64,000 bases of DNA from Globisporangium splendens (taxonomy: Eukaryota > Oomycota > Peronosporomycetes > Pythiales > Pythiaceae): NCBI GenBank assembly GCA_006386115.1, contig VFIW01000008.1:620001-684000 (forward strand), written 5' to 3'. A program made the translations under genes and the position numbers. Position 1 is the first letter of the stretch; every line of letters starts with the position of its first letter. The notes beneath the pieces are model-generated. The model had not been told where the DNA came from, made no database searches, and was given only the letters and a program-made list of their open reading frames with translations. This document shows positions 1 through 9,907 of the stretch, one piece after another.

Positions 1-1821
1 ACGGCGGCATGACGGGGCGTTTATCCTCGTCGTCCGAGTCTTTCTCTTCGTCTTCTTCTGGTTCCGAGTCTGACTCGCTCGTGAGGTCGTACTTTGGAAC
101 ACTGTCTACGTACGCAATCTGAGGAGTCGTCGTCGGCACATCGGTAGCTTTGGTTTTCAAAACCTTTTGCTTCTTTGGCGATGGCTCGTTCACGTTTTCA
201 ACAGCGACGGCAGTAGCAGCAACAGTCTTCTGTGTGAGCGGCTTCCGCGTGTGGTTCCGCAGGCTCTTGAACTTGTGCACAGAGGCATCGCACTCGTCAC
301 AGAGCACGACGTCGCATTGCTCACAACGCACGGTGGATTCAGTTTCCTCACACTCATCACAAGTCGGGTTCTTCTTGATGACGACTGGTTCAGGGAGCTT
401 GGTGCGCTCGTGGGTCCTCATGACCTTGGACTTGTGCACCGCTTCGTTGCAACTGTCACAGTAGAGCGCATCGTCGCACTTTGCGCATTGCCACATCGCG
501 ACGCCAGGCTTCTCGCACTCAATGCACGTGCGACCCGCATCTACAGGCACTTCACTTTCCTCTTTCGTCTGCTTCTGTGTGGTCACAGGAACGACTGAGG
601 CTGCAGCTTTAGCGCTAAACTTTTCGGCTTTTGGTGCCTTTGTCTTTTTCTCTTTCGCAGCTGGTGCTACCGGGAGATCGTGGCTGAATGCGCACGCATC
701 GCCGCGCGAGCAAAGACCATTTGCAAAGTACTGGCAAATGCGCTTTGTCGCTGCAGGAGCTTTTGGTGCCTCTTCGACTTGCAACGATGGTTGAGCTGGC
801 GCTGGTGCTGCAACTGGAGGTTGTGTAAAAGCTGGAGCTTGTGGGACTGGAGCATTGCCCCCGCGAATATGCGCAAAGCTAGCAAAAGTGACCCATTAGT
901 TCGATAATGTTCGTTCCAAACAATGGAGGAGAAAGAGCAACGTACCGGCAATTTGAACCGAGTGAGCAGTATCCACGAGCGAAATGGCGGCACACCAAGC
1001 TGCTTGGGATACCTTGCAAGTGCGATGGAACAGCGGGAACCGATCCTGTGGCAGCTGGAACCGATACTGTGGCAGCCGGAGTCAATCCTTTGGCAGCCGG
1101 AGTCAATCCTTTGGCAGCCGGAGTCAATCCTTTGGCAGCCGGAGTCGATGCTGTGGCAGCTGGAGTCGACTTTCGGGTCGAAACAACAACTGGGATGGAA
1201 GGCGACGAGGTCGTTGCGCCTTCAACATTGTGCAAGTACCTATGCAAGAAAAATCAACAGAAGCACCACACACTGTTGATAATCCACACAAATCGCACAT
1301 TATGTTCAGCAACGGCAGCAACGTACTTGCAATCGTCTCCCTTTCGGCAAATGCCGGCTTGGAAACCACGGCACGGTCGGAACGTTTTCGAAAAGCCCCG
1401 AACAACTACAACATTCATCGGCTTTCCTTCCAGCACCTGTGCATTGAACGTGCTCACAACCAGTGAGTTAGCTGTACCTACACACTCACTACTGCTTTTC
1501 AGCGACACAATCAGCATACCGCGCCGTTTGTCGCCGGAAGCGCTTTGTACGCACTGGCCTTCTTGGCAAACACCACATGACTGCATTCACGCACAGCACC
1601 AAACGCACTCATACAATTAGAACAAGTTTGTCCCATCATTGACGTAGTCGCAAATGAAAGTGCAGCAACAACAACACAAGCACGTACCCTCCACCGGTGC
1701 CGTTCACACTGACGCGCAGGATTGGTCCGTAGGTGCGAAACATGTTGGTCAAGAGACTCTCGGTCACGCTCGGCGCGAGGCCCGACAGCGCCAGCGACGT
1801 GGCACTCTTTTCGTTCGCCAT
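1..1821 (-). CDS. RRM / triple CCCH zinc finger / double B-box protein (3' end outside window)
   Basis: Probable RNA-binding regulator. Exons on the minus strand are 1688-1821, 1520-1580, 1327-1436, 946-1239 and <1-878; all GT-AG joins keep frame. Order: an RRM (about residues 6-80, split over three exons), CCCH finger 1 (C87-x7-C-x5-C-x3-H105, split by an intron), a low-complexity linker with repeated PAAKGLT units, CCCH 2 (about 185-203, also split by an intron), CCCH 3 (about 248-266, CQYFANGLCSRGDACAFSH), then two B-box-like zinc fingers (from about 318 and 366, motifs CIECEK..CAKCDDALYCDSC and CDECEE..CEQCDVVLCDEC). The tail is acidic and Ser-rich and runs off the edge. The start is the ATG at 1821 just before the RRM; an upstream ATG-less extension was not used. 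It is head to head with the TFIIIC subunit gene (268 bp between starts). CCCH and RRM domains are known to bind RNA; the B-boxes suggest protein contacts. The exact function is unknown. Confidence 0.85.
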
Positions 1822-2089
1822 ATCGTCCGTCGTATACAGAGCCGTGCAGTGGATCAAGCGGATGCCGCGTGCGTATCACGTGCGTCCGAATTGACGAGCG
1901 CTTGAGGCAATTGTGGTCGATGGTTTTCAATCCAGCTCGGTTTGGTTGGTCCCCGAAGCGCTGTGAACCGTCGCGCCACAATAAATAGCAGACGGTTCGG
2001 GACCGCACAAAAAACCTGCTTAAACCCAATGTACATGTTTTAAAGAGGATTGACATTTGAAAATGGGGTGATTAGGCAAAATCGCCGAC

Positions 2090-2726
2090 ATGGCGCTTGT
2101 AGATGAACGGGAACGAGTGAATGGCGGCACGCATGCCGCGGAGCAGATAGACACACAGCCGCAGAGCGAGAGCGACGGCAGTAAGCGCAGAAGGGAAGAC
2201 GACGTCATAGCAAACGGTGTTGGAGAAGGAGTGAATGCGTACGAAGCAATTGACGAAGAGCGCAAAAGCGACACTGGCGGTGGCGATGACGAGGAAGCAA
2301 AGCAGGAAGAGAATGAAGCACAAGTTATAGATCTCATGCATGCAGACGGTGGTGATGCAGTAGATGAAGATGGCGATGATGGAGATGATGTACTGGTCGT
2401 GTTGGAGCTCACGGATTTCAAGAATCACCCGATTTTCGACGACTACCGCAGCATCAAGATTGAGGTGTGCACGCCGCTATGAATGCCAACATGTTGACTG
2501 TCTGAGTAATTAACAAGCCGACTTGCCTGTAATGAATGTGCAGGGCATCGACACGGCGTCGCCCATGCTGACGATTGGGGAATACACGCTGCATGGCCAA
2601 CTGGAAGAGACCGTCGGCACGAATTTCTTTTACGACACGAAGAACCGCACAGAGCAGAACCACTACCACTACGTTGGCCAGACCACCAAGAAGATCAAAT
2701 TCACGATCTCTCCACCAGAGCCATAA
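2090..2726 (+). CDS. GTF3C6: TFIIIC subunit 6-like (GTF3C6/tau55-type triple-barrel protein)
   Basis: Two exons, 2090-2464 and 2544-2726, joined in phase 0; 185 aa. The first 100 residues are very acidic and disordered (runs of D and E). The C-terminal part matches the TFIIIC triple-barrel domain: a strand with VLVVLELTDF, then IDTASPMLTIGEYTLHGQ, then ETVGTNFFY. Family members belong to the tauA half of TFIIIC, which recognises tRNA promoters for RNA polymerase III. The splice donor GTGTGC follows codon IKIE, and the acceptor CAG precedes GIDTASP, where the domain continues without a break. The family call rests on the order of these motifs; the acidic N-terminus is not diagnostic. Confidence 0.85.
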
Positions 2727-2990
2727 AGAAAAAAACAAAAACAAAGAGGCGTGCAGCGATAGCATAGAAGTATCGCCAATGTCTCTCATCAGCGTTCAAT
2801 TTTGTATTCATTTTTTCTGTTTTCCACTTTGTGCGGCCAAACGAATGCAATGACAAGCGCGCAATCTGATCACGATCCTGCACCTCGTACATCTTTCATT
2901 TCACTGCGTTGTTATTGCTCCTTTTGGTGGAAAGTTGGTACTGTGACGGTGGGGACGTGGTCTTTTACTTTATCCGATGGGGTGTATCTT

Positions 2991-3887
2991 TTAACGGTAA
3001 AGCTGCTCCACGGCGAGGTTGTGCGCGATTTCGAACTCCCACTTGTCTCCGTTCGCCAACAACTTGGCCTTGTCGTAGAGCAATTCTTCGTGGGTCTCCG
3101 TCGCGAACTCGAAGTTTGGGCCCTCGACGATCGCGTCGACTGGACACGCTTCCTGGCAGAAACCACAGTAGATGCACTTCGTCATGTCGATATCGTAGCG
3201 AGTCGTACGACGGCTGCCATCAGCACGTGGTTCCTGCAATAATAGCATTCAATAACAAACAAGTTTAGTATGCGCGCAGGCAAAGTGTGAGTATGTGTAT
3301 GGGAGAGCTCCACGGCGTCTCCACGCGTATGGACCACCGAAAAAAATACAATAGATAGGTGGAACGTACAGCTTCAATAGTAATAGCTTGGGCTGGACAA
3401 ATAGCTTCACAGAGCTTGCAAGCAATGCATCTGCACACACCGACAGGACATACATTGAACGATAATATTAGCGGACAGATCCATTGCCCTCCCCTCAATA
3501 TTCACTGCACATCCACTGAGCAGGTTTTGCCAATTGCCATCACACGACGACGTACCGTTCTTCACCGCTTGGGTATCGACGAAGCGCGTGTTCGCCACGG
3601 AAGCGAGGGCTCAAAGGACCTTTCTCGAACGGATAGTTGATGGTCACTTTTCTCTCCAAGTGGATTTCGAGCGCCAACCACGTCGCGCGGGCTACATCCG
3701 TCAGGAAGAACAGGTTGGACGCCTTCTCGACGACCTCGCTCCACTTTGGCTTCTCGACCACATCGGACGAGTTCTGCGAGGGCGACGGCGCCGCACTCGA
3801 GAAGGTGCGCGCCACGAGCGCAGAGGACGACGCTGGGGCTGCCTTCTTGGCGCTCGCCGCCACGGATCGACGCAACAACACGCTCAT
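2991..3887 (-). CDS. NDUFS8: Complex I 23-kDa iron-sulfur subunit (NDUFS8/TYKY)
   Basis: Nuclear-encoded mitochondrial subunit of NADH:ubiquinone oxidoreductase. It carries clusters N6a and N6b, which pass electrons towards ubiquinone. Three exons: 3556-3887, 3370-3430 and 2991-3233; 211 aa. The N-terminus is a mitochondrial presequence ([15 protein letters not shown], then ARTFSS). Two ferredoxin-type motifs are present: [15 protein letters not shown], which starts at the join of exons 1 and 2, and [20 protein letters not shown] in exon 3. The residues EKWSE..FFLTD..RATW and the ending VEQLYR are typical. The 61-bp middle exon is needed to complete the first cluster. A CT-repeat lies just upstream of the start, towards the small gene at 4131. 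Confidence 0.97.
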
Positions 3888-3890
3888 CGC

Positions 3891-3909
3891 TCTCTCTCTC
3901 TCTCTCTCT
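3891..3909. repeat. (TC)n microsatellite
   Basis: About nine TC units directly upstream of the NDUFS8 start codon, in its 5' leader or promoter. CT tracts recur next to starts elsewhere in this window. Confidence 0.9.
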
Positions 3910-4130
3910 GTTTCACCACACTCGAATAGCGCAACTCAACCAAAGGAGGGGACGAGGGGCTCGAGCTGGACGGCCCACCAGAATGGAGAGCGACCCACGG
4001 GTCCACGGACTGGAAGGACTGGACCCGTTTGTAGAGAACCCGCACGGGTTTTAACAAAAAAGCAGACCGAAATTAGGAAAGTTGAAGGAACCCAGAATAA
4101 AGACGAAATGCAGAATTGCGTTCGGTTGGC

Positions 4131-4398
4131 ATGAACACTTTCAAATTTGCTGTGAAACACCACGAAGAACCTGCGCGAGATCAAGTGGCTATGGTGCCGC
4201 TTGATGAGAGGTGAGTTTGGCTATTTAAGCGCCTGCGCCGCGTGTCTAATGTGCTCGTGATACAGAAACAAAATGGTGGAATCGGTGTCATCGCAATGGA
4301 TGGAGGCTCGTCTGGAACCAACTTGGCAGGTCTTCGCAGACGCTTTCCTCTTCAACCCCAAGATTGAATGGGCTCAACGCAATTCGATGATATTGAAG
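4131..4398 (+). CDS. Small unknown gene or gene fragment
   Basis: I do not recognise it. An ATG at 4131 opens a frame that joins 4131-4210 to an exon from 4266 across a clean GTGAG...ATACAG intron, keeping frame (PLDE-R-NKMVESVSSQW). The second exon reads to about 4398 (EWAQRNSMILK), where GTGGGG could be a donor. No following exon is visible before the antisense LRR gene at 4464. If the second exon is read through instead, it runs antisense into that gene. The composition is ordinary, with acidic and aromatic residues. It may be a 5' gene fragment left by a rearrangement, or a short gene with a missed 3' exon. It starts 243 bp from NDUFS8, head to head. Confidence 0.35.
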
Positions 4399-4463
4399 GT
4401 GGGGACAAGGATTTGTGTGCTCGACTTGCATGGATGTGCCATCACAATATTGACTTGTCATCA

Positions 4464-6508
4464 TCACGGCTGTCTGTATGGCTGCATCAGCGCGATCGGG
4501 TACTGTCCGCTTCCTCTTGGATCTTCTTCACCGCAAGCTGCTTTTGCTCGCTGGAGCGCACCGACCATGTCGCCATCGCCTCTGGCTGCTGCTTCACACA
4601 TTGGAGTACCCGATAGGTACATGAGCTCTCCTATGCTAGTATCGGTCCATTCCGGTAACTCTTCCAGCTTCGTGTACTCGAGAGCCAAGAAGTCAAAGGA
4701 CAGTCCGTCTCGTATCGTGCTCGGAAGCGATCGAAGGGGATTGTGCGAGAGCGCGAGCACGTAGTAATTCGATTGAGCGCTCAAATACTCTGGGATCGTC
4801 TCCAATTGATTCCCGATCAACGAGAGGTCGTACACTTCGAGTTGGAACAGCGTTTCTGAGAAGACTTGGATGTGCGAAAACTCCCAATATAACACGCCGA
4901 TCGACTTCCATCTTGCGTGCAGATCGTCCGGCAACGAAGTCAAGTTTGTCATGGTAATTTCGATGCCTTGCAGCGTGGTAGGTAGCGGCTCGAGAATTCC
5001 ATCCGGGAGTCTCGTCATGTTGACGTGCGAGAGGATCAGAAATACCATCTTCGTATGCAGCAACGCGGAGATTGAGGCTTCCTTGGACCATTCTACAACT
5101 GTAGAATTGTGGATTTCGATACCGAGAAGATTGGGGAAGTTTTGGATCGATTGCGGGACGACCAGCGCTGGGCAGTGCGAGATCAGCAGCGTCGTCAATG
5201 TTCGTTCGTCGAGAAAGTCGAAGGAGTCAGGTTGTACGCTCTCCACGCCCTGCCTGTAGCAATTGAATTCGTAGACTGCGCATGAGTATTTTGAAGCAAA
5301 CCACGGGTGCATGACTTGTTTGCATTCTGGTACGGAGACTCCGCGGAGCCGTTCGATGGCGACAAGATGGACAACAAGGATCGTTATGCCACAGTACACG
5401 AAGAGGATGCGCACGAAGCGAAAGAATGGAGCTAGACAGCTGCACTGATTGGAAAGATCGTCAGGAGGGCTTGTAGCTTCAAGCGAAGTTCGTATCTGAT
5501 GGAGGACGCTTGGCTTTTGGCGTCTGTCCTTTTCCTCGACGAGAAGACTAATCGATCGCAAGCTCAATATGTGCTGACTTGAGGAACGAACTTGGCACAA
5601 AAGTCCAATAACGAGGTCGCAAAAATCGATTGATTTTCCAGCACCAGCTTTCCGAATGTCTCGTCGCCATAGAGAAACGGCAAGTTGAACGAATATTGCT
5701 CGGGTTCGTATTCGTAAATGTACGGGATGAAGATCACGAGCGGGAGCACGATGCTGTAGCAAATGTTGAGAAACACGTCAGCGGACAGGTACATGATTCG
5801 TTTCATGGCCGAGCGCCGTAAGAAACGATGCAGCAGCGATATGGTCCAGCAAAAGCTAACAACGATGGCGACGTAGCAACGATTGATCCAAACTCGATCG
5901 ATGAGGTGACTGGAGCGTTACGCTTGGAACACTTGACTGACGATCTGGGCAACTTCCATGACCATGGATATCCATTCGTAGTGCTTGCTGTTCAATGTGA
6001 GTATCCCTTCTGGACCAAACAAGTGCCGTACGACCCTGTTTTGCTGGTAAAGCTTCTCAAACTTGTTTGGTTCATTCGGTGCAATTGCTGTTGCACGCAA
6101 TGGGGTCACTGATGCGCGTCTTCTTGGTATGATCGCGTACCTCAGTTGCTCCAGCGACTGAAGCAGGTGAAGTGCTCCAAGGCAACCAAGTGACGTCCCA
6201 ACGAACTTGAAGTGCCGGTTTTCTTCGGGTGCCAAGAGATCGACGAAATAAACGCGATATGGGTGCTCGATATACCAATACAGGCGAGCACACGCGATCA
6301 GGAATGCTCCACAGAACCCATGGAGCAAGAAGAGCAGCATGCAAACAGCAGTGAACGCATGATCTGGAAGCTCCACTTTCTTCTGGCACGCCTCGGTCGT
6401 GTTCGTCAGCATATCATCTTGTCCTGGTTCGGCTGTATCTTCCGCTTTTTCATTCTCATTCTCATTGCACATTTTTTCTTTGCTTTGTGAAGTCAAAAAA
6501 TGCCTCAT
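4464..6508 (-). pseudogene. Leucine-rich-repeat multi-pass membrane protein, broken copy
   Basis: Resembles a large oomycete family: N-terminal membrane segments followed by an extracellular-type LRR region. From 6508 the frame gives a hydrophilic start, a membrane span (AFTAVCMLLFLLHGFCG) and the family motif HYEWISMVMEVAQIVSQ. It then meets TAA at 5918-5920 where the sense codon should be (FQA-stop-RSSHLIDRVW). The same frame resumes (MKRIMYLSADVFLNICYS, more spans). Near 5575-5583 it must shift by one base (VPQVSTY / LSLRSISLLVEEKD) to continue through a third membrane segment and about seven LRRs to the stop at 4464. The C-terminus looks complete. No intron of normal size removes either lesion. 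The two breaks argue for a recent pseudogene, unless both are sequence errors. Confidence 0.8.
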
Positions 6509-6726
6509 GCGGTCTTTCGATATGCCAATCGGAGGTGTTTGAGAAACATCCTGGTAGCTTTGCGATACAGCAGGAAGAGCGCGTTGGTGAGATTTCTTTA
6601 AAACTCACCTTTTTTGAAGAGAAGTCTTCGAAATAGATTGCTCTATTTCTGACCCTTGTTCTTCATATTTGGCCACCTTGAGAGAACGCGCCTTGTCACA
6701 TGCACACACACTGCTTCTCCTTCACA

Positions 6727-7998
6727 ATGGGTGCCTGTGGATCTCGCGACGCCATAAAGAGTCCTGCTCGAGATCTCTCCAAGTGGCGAGCGAGCAATGA
6801 CGGTGATGGAACGGCAAACGATGATGCACAGCAGCAGCGCAAATCAGGCGCGTCGTCAACGATAAAACCGAATGCGTGCGCTTTTGACGAAAATCCAAAT
6901 TCTGTCTCGGCGGAAAATCAAGTGCAACTTGAAATGATGAATAACCAACGCAACGACCTTGCGTTCAACTGTGTGACTTACCACCCGTGCTTTGCAGGTA
7001 CTCAGCAGTGCTTGACGGGCTGGGAGGACGACACGATCAAGAAATCCACGTGGCAAGCGGCTTCCTTGTCGTCGAATTTCTCGGACAGCAGCGGGTTCAT
7101 CGTCACGACCTGGAAACCGCACGAGCGCGCTGTGAATCGGATCGTCGTGGGCAAATCTGATGAGCTCATCTGCCCGTGTTCTCGGGACACGACCATCGCG
7201 CTCACGTCACACATCGCGCCAAAATCGTCGTCACCGTCTTCATCGTCGAGAAAGCAACCGCAGCCAGTGTATCTTCGCGGTCACACCTTGAATGTGTCCA
7301 CTATCGCCGTCAACGACGACGAAACGAGCTTGTGCTCCGGTGGCCGAGACACGCAGACCATCTTTTGGGACTTGACGACTGGCCGCTTGAAGGCGAAGAA
7401 CACGACGTCACAGAATGTCATCACATGCTCGAAGTGGATCCCGGCGGAGCCTCTCGTGGTGCAGGGCAGCGAGGACTCGACGCTCAAACTCTGGGACGAG
7501 CGCACCAACTTGCGCGCTCCTGTGCAGAGTTTTCATGGGTATGTGTACTTTGCGCTCTGCGTCGATGTGTCCCCCGATGGCAATTACTTCTTGACCTCGA
7601 GCAAAGGCTTCAATGGTGTCGGATGCGAGGTGCGCGTGTGGGATCGTCGTGCAGGCAAACAACTACATGAGTTCAACGGCCACCAGCAAGACACAACGTC
7701 CTGCTGCTTTCTTCCAAGCGCTGCTGGTAGCAGCAGCAATGATAGTGTCACTTCGCCAGTCGACTCAGTCGGAGCGTCCGCAATTCCGATTCCCGTGACA
7801 GCGTCCAAATGTGGATCAGTCAAAGTGTGGGATGTCGCGACTTCCAGTGTCTTGTGCGAAGCGCTCGAGCCTTCTGGCAAGATGTTTACAAGCATCTGCG
7901 CCGTGAATTCGTCGACCGTGCTCGCGAGTACGTTTGCGGGTGAAGTGCACCAGTTTGCGTTCAACGGGGACGAGAAAGGTCTTCATCTAGTTGCATGA
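6727..7998 (+). CDS. WD40-repeat protein with N-myristoylation signal (WDR31-like)
   Basis: Single exon, 423 aa. I start at 6727 rather than the in-frame ATG nine codons upstream, because the product then begins MGACGSRD. This is a classic N-myristoylation sequence followed by a cysteine that could be palmitoylated, so membrane anchoring is likely. Residues 10-80 are low complexity. The rest makes six to seven WD repeats (VYLRGHTLNVSTIAVNDDE..DTQTIFWDL, VQGSEDSTLKLWDER, VRVWDRRAGKQLHEFNGHQ, GSVKVWDVATS). The layout resembles WDR31, but beta-propellers are hard to assign precisely. The gene is head to head with the LRR pseudogene (218 bp between starts). Confidence 0.8.
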   Translation: MGACGSRDAIKSPARDLSKWRASNDGDGTANDDAQQQRKSGASSTIKPNACAFDENPNSVSAENQVQLEMMNNQRNDLAFNCVTYHPCFAGTQQCLTGWEDDTIKKSTWQAASLSSNFSDSSGFIVTTWKPHERAVNRIVVGKSDELICPCSRDTTIALTSHIAPKSSSPSSSSRKQPQPVYLRGHTLNVSTIAVNDDETSLCSGGRDTQTIFWDLTTGRLKAKNTTSQNVITCSKWIPAEPLVVQGSEDSTLKLWDERTNLRAPVQSFHGYVYFALCVDVSPDGNYFLTSSKGFNGVGCEVRVWDRRAGKQLHEFNGHQQDTTSCCFLPSAAGSSSNDSVTSPVDSVGASAIPIPVTASKCGSVKVWDVATSSVLCEALEPSGKMFTSICAVNSSTVLASTFAGEVHQFAFNGDEKGLHLVA

Positions 7999-8430
7999 GC
8001 CCAACTGAAATGCATGCATGCACACCTGAGGTTTGAGCAGAACTGGAACATGGCAGAGCTGGTAAATACCGAATGCTCGAATGCATCTTCGACGCGCATC
8101 CGCTCAGTTCATCAAAAAGACAATATCAGCCGGGACTCTCATGGAAAACAGGCAACGAAAAAAAAAGGTTCCTAAGCTATTATTATACCAATATGAGAGC
8201 ACCGAGGCGACCAACTTGCTTTCTTTTCTTCACTTCTTGCTGCGGCTTTCCGGGGCTTTCTCCTTAGCATCATATTCCTCTTCGACGTCTTCCGTACTGC
8301 GTTGCATGCATTGCTGCTCTGGCACACCACCGAGGGTTGACGACGACAAAACTGGCAATTGAACACCACGCCATTCAGGTCGCGACGGCTGCAAGTCTTC
8401 TATGTTTACGTTCTTTCTTGTGTGGGTGCT
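7999..8430. other. Intergenic, convergent 3' ends
   Basis: 432 bp between the WD40 gene and Sec61 beta, whose 3' ends face each other. Only untranslated sequence with short A-tracts is seen; no gene. Confidence 0.6.
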
Positions 8431-8936
8431 CTAACCGCGGAACTTGCCCCACACGTGGAGAAGCACGACAAAGCCGACAAACATTAAGCACATCACCAAC
8501 ACGGTGGTTGGTCCGATCTTCAAGCCTGGCGAGTCGTCCGTGTAGAAGCGCAAGATACCGGCAGTGCTACCGCCCATGCCACGACCCGTGTTCGCGGTTC
8601 TCGACGACGTTGGACGACGGCTACAAAAGGTGCAAACACAAAGCGCACACAACGCGTCAGTACCCACATCGCGCATTACACAGAAAGAAAGAAAGAAAGA
8701 AAGGAGAACGTACTTGCGGAGCGCGCTGGCAGCGGCACCTTCCGAGGCGGCAGTTGGGGCAGGCTTCTTGTTGATGGTCGACTGCACAAAAAAGCACAAA
8801 ACAGCGCGCACACAGCAGAGCAAAGCACAGTTTTCGCGTCAGCACATGCGCACGACCATCTGCAGAGTCTACTGTCGTGAATTGTATGCAAATCCATGCG
8901 CACAGAAGCGCTACGGCGGGTGATGTGACGCACCAT
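8431..8936 (-). CDS. SEC61B: Sec61 translocon beta subunit
   Basis: Tail-anchored beta subunit of the ER protein-conducting channel. Exons: 8934-8936 (the ATG alone), 8714-8781 and 8431-8620; 86 aa. Conserved features: [13 protein letters not shown], then [19 protein letters not shown], a C-terminal membrane anchor ([21 protein letters not shown]) and a short GKFRG tail. Frame is kept at both joins. The first exon is inferred: exon 2 begins right after a CAG acceptor with STINKKPAP and has no upstream ATG, while an ATG followed at once by the donor GTGCGT lies 152 bp upstream. A GAAA microsatellite (8683-8702) lies inside the second intron. Confidence 0.92.
8683..8702. repeat. (GAAA)n microsatellite
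   Basis: Five GAAA units inside the second Sec61 beta intron. Confidence 0.9.
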
Positions 8937-9439
8937 TTTCGCGCGGACGAGAGAGCTCTTGGGTCGGGGGAAATCCAAAATGACCTCCACGCATTACACA
9001 GCACTCTGTCGCTCAATAAAAAAACCTCAGAGGGACCATGCCGTCAAATTGTGCATTTCACAAGCAACAAGAAGGAAAAACCTTACAAAGTGGAGAGGTT
9101 TTGAGGTTATGCATGCCACTTTGTGCCACGTATCCGATGGAGAAGGTACCGCGTGCTGCTCTGCTAAGTACGAATTGAAGAAAATTGTGGTTGTTCGATC
9201 GTGATGCCGATGCATCCATGTGGTTTGATGGATTGACACATGACGGACCATTGCGATCATGCATTCATGCGCAGCTGTGCAAGATGGTCGAGTGAATTTG
9301 TACAACTAGGCTGCTACAACGCGTACATTCTCGCAAATTGGCGGCTCCTGAAGGCGCACGGATCCAGCTTCGTGGGCGAACACACTGGACGTGATCAATG
9401 CAGCAAGGTTACAAGATGTAGATCGCAACACGCTGGGAT
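8937..9439. other. Intergenic
   Basis: About 500 bp upstream of Sec61 beta. It probably contains that gene's promoter. No coding signal was seen. Confidence 0.5.
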
Positions 9440-9715
9440 TTATGCACTTGGCTGCAGCATGCGCACTTTGTCGACAGTTTGAAACGGATAGAAGCCACCC
9501 AACGGACGTTTGACTGATGATTGAACGCGCGTGGTCGCATTGTTCGGTGAAGGGGCTAAGACCTGGGATTGCGTATTTGCATTGCGATCCGACATTGACG
9601 TCCAGGCTTGTCCAGAGCTTGTTGATCCGTCGGACGAGTGCAGACACTTTTGCTGACCGACCATGAGTGCGCTGTAGAGTGAAGGCACTCGGATGCCTCG
9701 AATCGGCTGGCTCAT
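9440..9715 (-). CDS. Small hypothetical protein (91 aa)
   Basis: Open frame from a true ATG (MSQPIRGIRVPSLYSALMVG) to a stop. The product is rich in Ser, Gln and Asn with Pro-Lys near the end (KRPLGGFYPFQTVDKVRM). There is no signal peptide, membrane span or recognised domain. It lies on the same strand as, and downstream of, the large LRR gene, with a CA/CG dinucleotide tract between them. The balanced composition suggests real coding, but this rests on one short frame with no recognised family. Confidence 0.4.
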   Translation of the reverse strand: MSQPIRGIRVPSLYSALMVGQQKCLHSSDGSTSSGQAWTSMSDRNANTQSQVLAPSPNNATTRVQSSVKRPLGGFYPFQTVDKVRMLQPSA

Positions 9716-9861
9716 TTTACATTGGCAGGACGCACAGGGGGACTGGGAGAAATTCGAATTGAGTGCACAAGCATGGGGAGGATTTCACACGGCGGTCGAA
9801 CTGGAGAGTGCTCGCAACATTTTGGAGCAGACGAGTATGAACTCACTAATAAGACGAATTG

Positions 9862-9892
9862 CACACACACACACACGCGCGCGCGCACGCAC
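9862..9892. repeat. (CA)n(CG)n(CA) dinucleotide tract
   Basis: Alternating purine-pyrimidine run of about 31 bp, CA units then CG units. It lies just past the 3' end of the LRR gene. Such runs can adopt Z-DNA. Confidence 0.9.
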
Positions 9893-9907
9893 AAAGACAG
9901 CATGCGC

